Positions 31,080 to 38,861 of a stretch of DNA of 38,861 bases are shown here, piece by piece. Position 1 is the stretch's first letter; every line of letters starts with the position of its first letter. This DNA is from JBOFFC01 sp051648405. GTDB lineage: Bacteria; Planctomycetota; Planctomycetia; Pirellulales; Lacipirellulaceae. The translations under genes and the position numbers were made by a program. The notes below the pieces were generated by a model. It made no database searches. It worked only from the letters and a program-made list of their open reading frames with translations, and was not told the DNA's origin. The DNA lies in assembly GCA_051648405.1 (NCBI GenBank), contig JBOFFC010000027.1, positions 1-38,861 on the forward strand, written 5' to 3'.

Positions 31080-32478
31080 GTCCCTCGATCATCGCCACCG
31101 CGACCGTCATGTAGATGACGATCCCGGCGATGTCGATGATCCCCGTCACGAACGGGTGGCTCATCAGCGCCGGGTCGAGCCCCAGCCGCTGAAACAGCAG
31201 GGGCAGGGCGCCGCCGCACAGCGTGCCGCACACGACCACCAGCAGCAGGGTGATCGGGACGACCATTACTTCGGCGAGCGTTGGTGGTGCGTCGGCCCCT
31301 CCGACCATGCCGGGCAAGCCGCGTGTCAGCAGCCACGCGCTGCCGAGCCCCACGACGGCCAGCACCGAGCCTAGGCAGAGGCCGGTCACCAGCTCGCGGC
31401 GCAGGACGCGGGCCCAGTCGCGGAGGGTCACCTCTCCGTCGGTCAGGCCGCGGATCACCAGCGTCGCCGACTGGCCCCCGGTGTTCCCCCCGCTCGAAAT
31501 CACCAGCGGGATGAACATCACCAGCCACGCGGCTTTCTCGAAGTCCTCGTCGTAAGCCCGCAGCGCGAGCGCCGTCAGCAGCGCGGCGATGAACAGCACG
31601 CCGATCCACAGGCCGCGGTTGCAGGCCAGCGTGAACCAGTGCGTCCGCAGGTAGCCGGCGACCAGCGGGGCCACGGCGGCCGACCGGAGGGCGTCCTCGG
31701 TCGCTTCGGCCCGCAGGACGTCGATGACGTCGTCGTGCGTGATGATCCCCAGCAGGCGGCGGTCGTCATCGACCACGGGGATCGCCAGGAAGTCGTAGTC
31801 GGCGACCTTCTCGGCGACCAGCTCCTGGTGGTCGGTCGCGCGCACCGTGACGACGTCACGCTGCATCAGGTCGCCGATCGGCTGATCGGGGTTCAGGTAG
31901 TGCGTCACGAGCTGTCGCGCCGAGATCAGCCCTAGCAACCGGTTCCCGTCATCGACGACGTAGTTGTAGTAAACGGTTTCGAGGCCCTGCGCCTGGCGGC
32001 TGATTTCGGTCAGGGCCTCGGCAACGGACAGGCCCGCCGGCAGACGCGCGACTTCCGTCGTCATCAATGCGCCGGCGGTCCCCTCGGGGTAACCGCTCAG
32101 GCGCAGCGTCTCGTGGCGGTCCTCGTGGGCGAAAAGCGGCAGCAGCTCGTCGACGACCGCCTCGTTGATCCCCTTCAGGAGGTCCACCCGGTCGTCGGCC
32201 GGCAGGTCGGCGACGAGCTGACTGATGGGGAGGCTCCCCCCGGCCGCGGCGACCGTCTCGACGATCTGCACCTGTTTGTCGTCGTCCAGGTAGCCGAACA
32301 CCTCGACCCGCCGGTCGGGATCGGCCACGCGAAGCACGGACCAGGACTCGGCCGCGTCGAGCCCTTCCATGAACTCGGCGGCCCGCGCCGGGTGCAGGGC
32401 GTCGGTGAACTCGCGCAGCCCCGCCTCGTCGTCGGCTGCGATCAACTCGCGCAACTCGGGGAGGTAGAGCGTGTTCAT
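31075..32478 (-). CDS. mgtE: Magnesium transporter MgtE
   Basis: This 467-residue Mg2+ channel has an N-domain of superhelical repeats (residues ~5-130: LPELRELIAADDEAGL, VEVFGYLDDDKQVQIVE) and two CBS domains (~135-255: MTTEVARLPAGLSVAEAL; MQRDVVTVRATDHQELVAEKV with FLAIPVVDDDRRLLGIITHDD). A plug helix and a C-terminal membrane domain of five helices follow, with the selectivity sequence VISSGGNTGGQSATLVIRGL. The order and length match the family. In known members the N and CBS domains close the channel when Mg2+ is high. The ATG at 32478 is chosen for the normal family N-terminus. It is divergent from rnc over 217 bases, in which no M-box riboswitch was recognised. Confidence 0.95.
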   Translation of the reverse strand: MNTLYLPELRELIAADDEAGLREFTDALHPARAAEFMEGLDAAESWSVLRVADPDRRVEVFGYLDDDKQVQIVETVAAAGGSLPISQLVADLPADDRVDLLKGINEAVVDELLPLFAHEDRHETLRLSGYPEGTAGALMTTEVARLPAGLSVAEALTEISRQAQGLETVYYNYVVDDGNRLLGLISARQLVTHYLNPDQPIGDLMQRDVVTVRATDHQELVAEKVADYDFLAIPVVDDDRRLLGIITHDDVIDVLRAEATEDALRSAAVAPLVAGYLRTHWFTLACNRGLWIGVLFIAALLTALALRAYDEDFEKAAWLVMFIPLVISSGGNTGGQSATLVIRGLTDGEVTLRDWARVLRRELVTGLCLGSVLAVVGLGSAWLLTRGLPGMVGGADAPPTLAEVMVVPITLLLVVVCGTLCGGALPLLFQRLGLDPALMSHPFVTGIIDIAGIVIYMTVAVAMIEGL

Positions 32479-32695
32479 CAGGCGAGGCCCCTGGGCCAGA
32501 ACGAGGGGGGGAGCGTGGCCGGGGAGGCCGGGGCGGGCGCAACCCTCAGGATAGCCTCGACCGGCGGCGGCCGGGAGTTCAATCTGCCGCAGCTCGGGCG
32601 CCCCACCTCGGCGGTTGCTCCCGTTCACGGGGCCGGCTAGCCTGCTCCCTGTGGCTTCTTGGCACGAAGCGCCCGCTTCCACTTGTCGAACGTCG

Positions 32696-33445
32696 ATGGC
32701 CGACTTCGAACCCTCCGCCGCCGACGATTACGACGCCTGCGAAAGGGCGCTCGACTACCGTTTCCGCGACCGGGCGCTGCTCGAATCGGCCCTCACGCAC
32801 GCCTCGGGCGCCGACCACCGGCTCGAGTCGAACGAGCGGATGGAGTTCCTCGGCGACGCGATCCTGGGGGCGGTCGTCTGCGAGCGGCTCTACACGCAGT
32901 ACCCGGAGTTCCTCGAAGGGGACCTGACGAAGCTCAAGAGCGTCGTCGTCAGCCGCCTGACCTGCGCAAAGGTCAGCCGAACGATGGGGCTTGAGCGGTT
33001 TCTGATCCTCGGCAAGGGGATGACGACCTCGCCGAGCGTGCCGCCGAGTGTGCTTTCGGACGTGTTCGAGTCGCTCGTAGCGGCGATTTACCTCGACGGG
33101 GGTCGCGAGGCGGCCGAACGCCTGATTGACCGCTGGATGGGCCCCGAGATCGAGGAGGCGGCCGCCAGCGGCTTGGGCGCCAACTACAAGTCGCAGCTCC
33201 AGCAGCTCGCCCAGCGCGACGAAGGGCGGACCCCGAGCTACCACTTGCTCGAAGAGCGCGGGCCCGACCATAGCAAGTGCTTCCTGGTCTCGGCCGAGGT
33301 AGCGGGCCGACGGTTCCAGGCCGCCTGGGGGCGGACCAAGAAGGAGTCCGAGCAACGCGCCGCCCACAACGCCCTCTGCGCCCTGCGCGACGAGGACCCG
33401 CCCCACGGCGACGACGCCCCGGGTGGGGCGACGTCGCAGCGCTGA
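32696..33445 (+). CDS. rnc: Ribonuclease III
   Basis: This 249-residue double-strand-specific RNase processes rRNA precursors and structured mRNAs. The catalytic domain shows the signature NERMEFLGDAIL (residues 46-57, with E50 and D54) and the second acidic set LSDVFESLVAAIYLDGG (D122, E125). The C-terminal double-stranded RNA-binding domain covers about residues 160-232, from NYKSQLQQLAQRDEGRTPSYHLLEERGP through KKESEQRAAHNALCAL in shape, followed by a 19-residue acidic/Gly tail. The ATG at 32696 fits the family start. It is divergent from mgtE and is followed by a 219-base gap before serC. Confidence 0.95.
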   Translation: MADFEPSAADDYDACERALDYRFRDRALLESALTHASGADHRLESNERMEFLGDAILGAVVCERLYTQYPEFLEGDLTKLKSVVVSRLTCAKVSRTMGLERFLILGKGMTTSPSVPPSVLSDVFESLVAAIYLDGGREAAERLIDRWMGPEIEEAAASGLGANYKSQLQQLAQRDEGRTPSYHLLEERGPDHSKCFLVSAEVAGRRFQAAWGRTKKESEQRAAHNALCALRDEDPPHGDDAPGGATSQR

Positions 33446-33664
33446 CCCGCGAACCAACGCGCCGCCGGCCACGTCCTGCGTAGGCGCAGCGCTCGGCAGC
33501 GGCGTGCGGCGATTTGACTCGGGGGGCGAAGCCTCCAGGGCCATCGCCAAGCCCCCTTTCGGCCGCTACGCTTTTGCCTTCGCCGCAAGGCCGGTGGGCG
33601 TCCTCTGTAGGGGGACATGACCCGGCAACGGCCTCCCTCCCCTCCCGCAGGCGTTTCCCCCCCG

Positions 33665-34788
33665 ATGGAAAAGCGAGTCTTCAACTTCGCTCCCGGCCCC
33701 GCAACGCTCCCGGTCTCGGTCCTCAAGCGGGCCCGCGACGAGCTGTTGTGCCTCCCCGGCGTGGGGGCGAGCGTCTTGGAGATCAGCCACCGCAGCGACC
33801 CGTTCCTGGAGATCATCGGGGCCGCCGAGGCGAACCTCCGGAAACTGCTCTCGATCGGCGACGACTACGCGGTGCTCTTCATCCAGGGGGGGGGCGGCTG
33901 CAGTTCTCGATGGCCCCGATGAACCTGATCGGCGACCACGGGGCGCAGAAGGGGAAGGGGGGGGACTACCTCGTCACCGGCACGTGGGGCAAGCAGGCCC
34001 TGGGCGAGGGGAAGAAGGTCGGCCCGACGCGCGTCGCCTACGACTCGTCGGCCACGAACTTCGACCGCTTGCCCGCGCCGTTTTGCCCGGGCGAGCCGGC
34101 GATGGACCTCGACCCCAACGCGGCGTTCGTTCACTACACGTGCAACGAGACGATCCAGGGGGTCCAGTTCCACACCGAGCCCGAGACCAACGGCGTCCCG
34201 CTCGTGTGCGACGCGTCGAGTGACTTCCTGCACAAGCCGATCGACGTCAGCAAGTACGGGCTGATTTACGCCTGCGCCCAAAAGAACGCCGGCCCCGCCG
34301 GGGTGACGATCGTGATTGTTAGGAAGGACCTCGTCGCCGGGGCCAGCGACAAGCTCCCCGTCTACCTGAACTACAACACGCACATCGTCGATAAGTCGCT
34401 GAACAACACCCCGCCGACGTTCGCGATCTACGTCACGCGCCTGGTGACCGACTGGGTGCTGCGTGAGTTCGGCGACCTGAAGGCGATGCACGCTCACAAC
34501 GCGAAGAAGGCGAAGACGCTCTACGACGTGCTCGACGCCAGCCCCGAGTTCTACCAGGGGCACGCGATGCGCGAGTGCCGCAGCCTGATGAACGTCCCGT
34601 TCCGGCTCCCGAGCGAAGACCTCACCAAGGCGTTCCTCGCCGGCGCCGACGAGCGCGGGCTCTCCGACTTGCAGGGGCACCGCTCGGTCGGCGGCGTCCG
34701 CGCCTCGATCTACAACGCGATGCCGCTGGAGGGGGTCGAGACGCTGCGCGACTTCATGGTCGAGTTCCGCGACAAGAACGCGTCGTAG
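33665..34788 (+). pseudogene. serC: Phosphoserine aminotransferase, split by a one-base frameshift
   Basis: The enzyme converts 3-phosphohydroxypyruvate and glutamate to phosphoserine, using PLP. The N-terminal part (EKRVFNFAPGPATLPVSVL to DDYAVLFIQGG) is in the frame of 33665. The rest, from RLQFSMAPMNLIGDHG to the end, including the PLP-lysine region YACAQKNAGPAG, is one frame back. The switch falls at a run of nine G (33886-33894). Ten G would restore Q-G-G-G-R-L-Q-F, matching the family's QGGASLQF in length, and give 374 residues, a normal size. All conserved parts are present, so a sequencing error or slippage is more likely than true loss. An upstream ATG at 33617 preceded by AGGGGGAC is another possible start. 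Confidence 0.85.
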
Positions 34789-34900
34789 AGCCGCTTTCGC
34801 GACCCCTGAACCGGATCCGCGGAGCGTCTCGCCGCTGTGACGCGGCTACGGCGCCCCCCGCTTGCTCCTTACTGATTTCCTCTTTCGCACCGCCGCCGCA

Positions 34901-36520
34901 ATGCCTTCGATCATCGTCCTCGACAAGCTCGCCCCCGAAGGGCTCGCCCTGCTCGACGCCGCGGAGGGGATCACCTACGACGTCCGCACCGGGCTCAAGG
35001 GAGACGAGCTCCGCCAGGCCCTCACCGAGTACGACGGGGCGATCTGCCGCAGCGGCGTGAAGCTCACCCCCGACGTGCTCGAAGGGAACACGCGTCTGAA
35101 GGCCGTGGTCCGCGCCGGCGTCGGGACCGACAACATCGACAAAGAGGCGGCGACCCGGGCCGGCATCGTCGTGATGAACACCCCGGCGGGGAACACGACG
35201 AGCACCGCCGAGCACGCCATCGCGTTGATGCTCGCCATGAGCCGCAACCTGGCGCCCGCCTACCAAAGCCTGTGCGACGGGCGCTGGGACCGCAACGCCT
35301 TCATGGGGGCGCAGCTCGCCGGCAAGACGCTCGGCGTGGTGGGCCTCGGGCGGATCGGCATGGCGGTCGCGCTGCGCGCGAAGGCGTTCGAGATGGACAT
35401 CCTCGGGTACGACCCGTTCATGTCGGCCGAGCGCGCCGCGCAGCTCGGCATCGAGCTTGTGGAAGAGGTCGCCGAGATGCTGCCGCGCGTCGACTACCTG
35501 ACCGTCCACACGCCGCTCACCGACGAGACCCGCGGCCTGATCGGCGCCGCCGAGGTCGAAGCCTTGAAGCCCGGCGCGCGGCTGATCAACTGCGCTCGCG
35601 GCGGGATCTACGATGAAGCGGCGCTGGTCGCGGGGCTCAAGTCGGGCAAACTCGGCGGCGTCGCGCTCGACGTTTACCCCGAAGAGCCCTGCACTGACAG
35701 CCCGCTGTTCGGCATGAGGGGGGTGATCTGCACGCCGCACCTGGGGGCCAGCACCGAAGAGGCCCAGACGCAGGTTGCCGTCGAAGCGGTCGAGCTGTTG
35801 ACCGCCTTCCTGAACACGGGCGCAATCCGCTGCGCCGTGAACGCCGCCGCGCTCGACCCCCAGACCCTCGCCTCGCTGCGCGGCCACCTCGACGTGGCCC
35901 ACCGCCTGGGGCGGCTCACGGCGGGGATGGTCCCCAGCGGCCTCGCCAGTTGCCGCCTGATGTACCGCGGCGAGCTCGCCGACCGCGACACGAGCCTGCT
36001 GACCGCCGCGTTCTCGGCCGGCCTACTGGAAGGGGCCATGTCGGAGAGCGCGAACCTGGTGAACGCCGAGTCGTTGCTCAAGGAGCGCGGCATCCGCTTG
36101 ATCGAAGAGAAATCGACCCAAACGGGGGCCTTCCGGGCCGCGATGGGGGTCGAGGTCGAGGGGCACGGCAAGCGGCACTCGTTTACCGGGACGATCCTCG
36201 GCAACGACATGCCGCGGCTGGTGGCGATCGACGACTACCGGCTCGAGGCGTTCCTCGACGGCTGCCTGATCGTCTTCACGCACCGCGACGTGCCGGGGAT
36301 CATCGGGGCGATCGGCACGGTGCTCGGCCAGCACGGGGTCAACATCGCGCAGATGGCGGTCGGCCGAAACCACCCTGGTGGGGACGCCGTCGGCGTGCTG
36401 AACGTCGATGGGGAACCCTCCGAGGCGGCCCTGGACGCCATCCGTGGGCTCCAGGCGATCTCCGGGGCGACCGTCGTCCATCTGCCCGCCGCCGGCAAGC
36501 TGCCCTCTTGGCTCGGCTGA
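34901..36520 (+). CDS. serA: D-3-phosphoglycerate dehydrogenase
   Basis: This 539-residue NAD-dependent enzyme oxidises 3-phosphoglycerate, the first committed step of serine synthesis. It shows VVRAGVGTDNID (residues 69-80), the Rossmann loop VGLGRIG (147-153), and the catalytic R233 (CARGG), E262 and H280 (TPHLGAST). The C-terminal 220 residues contain the intervening domain and an ACT domain (IVFTHRDVPGIIGAIGTVLGQHGVNIAQMAVGR in pattern), as in the long type 1 family, which is often serine-regulated. The ATG at 34901 gives the standard N-terminus. It follows serC by 112 bases, forming a serine biosynthesis pair. Confidence 0.96.
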   Translation: MPSIIVLDKLAPEGLALLDAAEGITYDVRTGLKGDELRQALTEYDGAICRSGVKLTPDVLEGNTRLKAVVRAGVGTDNIDKEAATRAGIVVMNTPAGNTTSTAEHAIALMLAMSRNLAPAYQSLCDGRWDRNAFMGAQLAGKTLGVVGLGRIGMAVALRAKAFEMDILGYDPFMSAERAAQLGIELVEEVAEMLPRVDYLTVHTPLTDETRGLIGAAEVEALKPGARLINCARGGIYDEAALVAGLKSGKLGGVALDVYPEEPCTDSPLFGMRGVICTPHLGASTEEAQTQVAVEAVELLTAFLNTGAIRCAVNAAALDPQTLASLRGHLDVAHRLGRLTAGMVPSGLASCRLMYRGELADRDTSLLTAAFSAGLLEGAMSESANLVNAESLLKERGIRLIEEKSTQTGAFRAAMGVEVEGHGKRHSFTGTILGNDMPRLVAIDDYRLEAFLDGCLIVFTHRDVPGIIGAIGTVLGQHGVNIAQMAVGRNHPGGDAVGVLNVDGEPSEAALDAIRGLQAISGATVVHLPAAGKLPSWLG

Positions 36521-36857
36521 GGGGGATTGGGCGCGGGGCGGCTCCCCCGCTCGCAAGGCGAACGGCGTCGCCGGCTCAGCCAGCGATCGCGGTTGACGCG
36601 GCGCCGAGGCGTCCGCTAGTTCGCTCTCCCCCGATCGGCCGCTGCGCCGCAAGCTTTGCCCCTCGGGCAGGGGCCCCCCAAGCGGCGCGTCCGGCGCCGG
36701 CGGCGCCGGCTGTCGTAGCAATCCAGGTTTGCCTGTCGGTCACGCTCCACCCGACCGGCAATCGCGACCGATGTTTGGGGGTGTCCCCCACGGCTGGGTC
36801 GCGGAAAACCGCCGCTCGGCGCCAGCCTCCCCCCGCATAAACCGTACAAGCCCCGCC
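36521..36857. other. 337-base intergenic region with several GC hairpins
   Basis: No gene was seen. After the serA stop, GGGGGA and TCCCCC about 16 bases apart can pair as a terminator-like stem without a T run. Further on are a perfect 8-bp hairpin CCGGCGCC/GGCGCCGG (36691-36709) and GGGGG/CCCCC around TGT (36777-36789). CATAAA near 36833 could be part of a promoter for the BON gene, but there is no clear -35. Confidence 0.5.
36691..36709 (+). other. Perfect 8-bp GC hairpin
   Basis: CCGGCGCC (36691-36698) and GGCGCCGG (36702-36709) pair with a three-base loop. Each arm is itself nearly palindromic. It lies about 170 bases after serA and 150 before the BON gene. It has no T run, so its function is unclear. 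Confidence 0.35.
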
Positions 36858-37109
36858 ATGCTCGCCTTCGACGCCCCCGCCGCAGCCGCGACGCCCGACG
36901 CAACACCCCTCGCCACGATGGTCCACAAGGCCCTGCACCAGAGCCCCTACCTGTCGGGCAACCGGGTGCGGGTCGAGCTCGGCGAGGGGGAAGTCCGGCT
37001 GCACGGGCACGTCGGGTCGTTCTTCGAGAAGCAGATGGCCCAAGAGGTCGTCCGCCGCCTGGACGGCGTCGAGCGGATCGAGAACTTGATCCAAGTTGTC
37101 TGGGCTTGA
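36858..37109 (+). CDS. Small BON-domain protein
   Basis: This 83-residue protein carries one BON domain: HQSPYLSGNRVRVELGEGEVRLHGHVGSFFEKQMAQEVVRRLDGVERIENLIQV in outline, with the conserved Gly of the beta strand (LHGHVGS) and the closing strand GVERIENLI. BON domains bind phospholipid or membranes and occur in envelope-stress proteins such as OsmY. No signal peptide is evident from the ATG at 36858, so it would be cytosolic as written. Conserved planctomycete proteins of this size are known to me only as hypothetical. It stands alone between two gaps longer than 300 bases. Confidence 0.82.
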   Translation: MLAFDAPAAAATPDATPLATMVHKALHQSPYLSGNRVRVELGEGEVRLHGHVGSFFEKQMAQEVVRRLDGVERIENLIQVVWA

Positions 37110-37426
37110 TCCCAACACGATCCGTGCGGTGGGCAGTGATCTTCGTGGCCCCGTCGCGGTTAACTCACCAGCGGTCGGTTTGACGCAAGGGCCTCTACAG
37201 CCCGCGCCATCGGACGCGAGCGAACGTCTCCACATCGGCCCCGCGCCCCGGCACGGGGCCGTTGTGTTTTCCTAGGCGTCAAAGCCGCCAGTTGTCGTTG
37301 GTCGCGGCGCGGGTCGTCCATCGACTTCGCTCTCCCCACGGCCTTCCCCGGGCCGATGCTCCCCGAGCAACGGCGCTGTGCGCCTGCCCCTCGGCCGGGG
37401 GATGGCCTGACAGGAGCTCGACGGGC
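37110..37426. other. 317-base intergenic region with a terminator
   Basis: No gene was seen between the BON gene and the secreted-protein gene. It holds a convincing terminator at 37237-37272. The last part carries AGGAG (37412-37416), the ribosome-binding site of the next gene. No promoter could be assigned with confidence. Confidence 0.5.
37237..37272 (+). terminator. Rho-independent-type terminator
   Basis: GGCCCCG (37237-37243) and CGGGGCC (37254-37260) form a perfect 7-bp GC stem, followed directly by GTTGTGTTTTCC. This is the only site in the window with both a strong stem and a T-rich tail. It lies 128 bases after the BON gene and would end its transcript. Confidence 0.55.
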
Positions 37427-37795
37427 ATGCCGCGACACATCCCGCGTCTGGCGGTAGCAGCGCTCGTCACCGGGGTGCTCGTGACCGGGTTGCTCGTCGC
37501 GTCGTCGGCGAGCGCCAACGGCCGCTTCAACATGCCGACCTCCGTCCCCCAGTGCGTGGGAGTCGGCTTCGGCCCCGGGTACCACGCGCCGATGGTCCTC
37601 GGGCCGTGGTGGAAGTCGTGGAGCGGCCAGCAGAAGCTCGACCGAGTCGGGACCCCACTGGCGCCCCCGACCGCTGCGGGAGACTTCTGCGGCCCTTCGT
37701 CGGTGGACTCGTCGTGGGACGCGTACCAGGCGCCCGCGACGGACGGTGGCTACGCCCCGCAGCCGACCCTGCCGGCGCCGGCGATCGGCTACTGA
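37427..37795 (+). CDS. Small secreted protein of unknown function
   Basis: This 122-residue protein has a clear signal peptide: the basic start PRHIPRLAV, a hydrophobic core (ALVTGVLVTGLLVASS) and cleavage after SANA-type sequence near residue 31. The mature part is Pro/Gly-rich with several Trp (PMVLGPWWKSWSGQQKLDR) and two Cys (C43 and C87 approximately) that could form a disulfide. No family was recognised. The start is fixed by AGGAG (37412-37416), ten bases upstream, and by the signal peptide. It may be cotranscribed with the membrane-protein gene 87 bases downstream. Confidence 0.68.
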   Translation: MPRHIPRLAVAALVTGVLVTGLLVASSASANGRFNMPTSVPQCVGVGFGPGYHAPMVLGPWWKSWSGQQKLDRVGTPLAPPTAAGDFCGPSSVDSSWDAYQAPATDGGYAPQPTLPAPAIGY

Positions 37796-37882
37796 AGCCC
37801 CCCGCCGCGCGTATCGTCATGTGGCTTGCTTCGTCGTACGATCGGGCTGTGAGCGGTCGCCTGCCGTAGGCGCCCGCCGCTG

Positions 37883-38380
37883 GTGTTTCACCCGGGCGTC
37901 GGCGCCTTGTTCTCGTTGCTGCTCAAACTTTGCGGCGCCTTGGTACTGGTGACCGCCGCCTGGTGGTGGGTCCGGCGGGGCTATCGACGCACGCGGCGAC
38001 TGACGGCCGAAGCCGCGGCGGCGCGGGCCGCGCTCTCCATCGCGCTATCGGGGGGGCTGGCGTCAGACTTCCTGTCGGCGGCAACGAAGACGGGCAAGCC
38101 TCGCGGCCTCGTTTGGTCGCGGGTCGAGTGGTCGGGCGAGCCCCTCTTCGCGCGCGACCGGCAGACGGGGACGCTCTACGCCCTCGTCGGAGCGTCGTTC
38201 TGGTTCGAGGCGGTCGCCGGCGGGGACATGGAGGACGTGGCGGCCGTCGGCGACGTCCGCGGCGGGACCGCGGTCTTCGCGTGGCGCGAGGGGGGATGGG
38301 CCTCCGACGGTCGCGCGGTGCTGAACCTCGAGCCCGCCGAGGCGCTGGTGCGGTACAGCAGCAGCCTCTGCGGAGTTTGA
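37883..38380 (+). CDS. Single-pass membrane protein of unknown function
   Basis: This 165-residue protein has one N-terminal membrane helix (about residues 7-29: GALFSLLLKLCGALVLVTAA then WWWVRRGYRR) and a C-terminal soluble domain. The domain contains RGLVWSRVEWSGEPLFARDRQ and GTLYALVGASFWFEAVAGG. The positive residues after the helix suggest that the domain is cytoplasmic. I recall similar short proteins in planctomycete genomes without assigned function. The start is GTG at 37883 with no strong ribosome-binding site; no better start is in frame. Confidence 0.62.
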   Translation: MFHPGVGALFSLLLKLCGALVLVTAAWWWVRRGYRRTRRLTAEAAAARAALSIALSGGLASDFLSAATKTGKPRGLVWSRVEWSGEPLFARDRQTGTLYALVGASFWFEAVAGGDMEDVAAVGDVRGGTAVFAWREGGWASDGRAVLNLEPAEALVRYSSSLCGV

Positions 38381-38700
38381 TCGACCGCACCCAACTAACA
38401 GTTCAGGGGCCGTCGATGGGGGGCAAATTGCCGCACGCCCCTCGTTGTGTCGCTACTTTTCTTGACGCAGATTCCTATACTCTCCATGATGGCGGCTGAG
38501 CGAAAGGCCGAGCTGCTACCGGGCGTGCTGCGGCGCTCGAGCGGCCCCCTCGGCATCGCCAGCGTCAATCCTGGTTGGTACCGATCGCTGGATTGTCCAG
38601 CAACTCGGCGCCCTCCGGAACTTCTCGACTCCTCTAAAACTTCAAGGCGACCGGCCAATCCCTGGCGGCTGGGCGTCGGACTTATCACGGAGCGTTTGCA
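38381..38700. other. 320-base region upstream of the DUF1559 gene
   Basis: No gene was seen. It is less GC-rich than most of the window near 38450-38490. TTGACG (38462-38467) with CATGAT (38485-38490) at a 17-base spacing is one possible promoter; TATACT (38476-38481) with CTACTT (38453-38458) is another. GGAG at 38691-38694, six bases before the ATG, is the ribosome-binding site. Confidence 0.45.
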
Positions 38701-38861
38701 ATGTTCGCCGAGACTCGCGTTTCCCCCCCCGCTTCGACTACTGAGCAGGCGCAACGAACGGCCCGCCGCCCGCTGGGGGCGTTCACGCTCGTCGAGCTAC
38801 TGGTGGTGATCGCCATCATCGGCATCCTGGTCGCGCTGCTCCTCCCGGCGGTGCAAGCGGC
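38701..38861 (+). CDS. DUF1559-type prepilin-like protein (3'-truncated by window edge)
   Basis: Only 53 codons are visible. A 29-residue leader ending RRPLGA is followed by FTLVELLVVIAIIGILVALL and LPAVQAA. This is the hallmark start of planctomycete DUF1559 proteins: a prepilin N-terminal cleavage/methylation signal with Glu at +5, then the conserved LLPAVQAAR. The residue before F is Ala, the one before that Gly. The family is hugely expanded in planctomycetes, and its members may be pilin-like surface or secretion proteins. It has a good ribosome-binding site (GGAG at 38691-38694). Confidence 0.88.
   Translation, partial: MFAETRVSPPASTTEQAQRTARRPLGAFTLVELLVVIAIIGILVALLLPAVQA

Noticed and set aside
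32479..32695. Mg2+ riboswitch (M-box or ykkC-like) upstream of mgtE
   Set aside because: I looked for a long structured leader and conserved purine-rich segments but saw none; the gap is only 217 bases and is shared with rnc.
36858..37109. Longer BON protein starting at 36729
   Set aside because: The 43 extra residues are Pro/Arg-rich, resemble no leader or signal, and run through hairpin-rich intergenic DNA; the ATG at 36858 starts just before the domain.
38462..38481. TTGACG and TATACT as a -35/-10 pair before the DUF1559 gene
   Set aside because: The spacing between them is only eight bases, too short for a sigma-70 promoter; each may belong to a different promoter with a poorer partner.
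1..38861. CRISPR arrays, tRNA genes, transposases or prophage genes
   Set aside because: None was recognised on either strand; the only repeats seen are the heptamer arrays, the inverted repeat at 30943-31079 and short hairpins.

Overview
The window is GC-rich bacterial chromosome from a planctomycete, probably order Pirellulales and perhaps Lacipirellulaceae. That placement is inferred from several features seen together: a PEP-CTERM-anchored protein, a DUF1559 prepilin start at the right edge, a type II secretion/type IV pilus-like cluster with a PilM-PilN fusion, and several short proteins of planctomycete type. No rRNA, tRNA, CRISPR array, insertion sequence or prophage was seen.

Layout. 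1-5156 (+): the F1 part of the ATP synthase operon (atpH, cut by the left edge, then atpA, atpG, atpD, atpC). 5189-7606 (+): a DUF6883/DUF4926 pair that overlaps by four bases, a secreted CBM9-like PEP-CTERM protein, and pyrF, which overlaps the PEP-CTERM gene by four bases. 7639-8130 (-): a DUF309 protein. 8175-13463 (+): a four-gene ABC-type membrane system with every junction overlapping. 13522-24733 (-): a secretion/pilus-like cluster. Read in its own direction it holds a degenerate receiver protein, GspE, GspF, six (pseudo)pilins, a PilM-PilN/GspL fusion, a PilO/GspM protein, a secretin and a PilP/GspC-like lipoprotein. 25066-27318 (-): a two-CBS protein and a membrane-anchored PQQ-type beta-propeller protein. 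27454-30263: pabB and pabA (+) converging on pdxJ (-). 30612-33445: a small conserved protein (+), the Mg2+ transporter mgtE (-) and rnc (+). 33665-36520 (+): serC, split by a frameshift, then serA. 36858-38380 (+): a BON-domain protein, a secreted protein and a membrane protein. 38701 to the edge (+): the start of a DUF1559 prepilin-like gene.

Functionally the window mixes core metabolism (ATP synthesis, pyrimidine, folate, vitamin B6 and serine synthesis, Mg2+ uptake, RNA processing) with one large envelope machine. The secretion cluster has an ATPase, platform, pilins, inner-membrane assembly proteins, secretin and a pilot/GspC-like lipoprotein. It has no prepilin peptidase, so that must lie elsewhere. 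The DUF1559 gene at the right edge carries the same class of prepilin signal and may be a substrate of the same peptidase.

The points most worth checking are: the one-base frameshift in serC at a run of nine G; a 47-base inverted repeat between two convergent genes that contains both stop codons at matching positions and is built of heptamers, with a second heptamer repeat in the atp operon; a receiver domain lacking both the phospho-acceptor aspartate and the conserved lysine at the head of the secretion operon; the DUF6883/DUF4926 pair as a candidate two-gene module; and the use of Ala instead of Gly at the prepilin cleavage site in three of seven pilin-like proteins.
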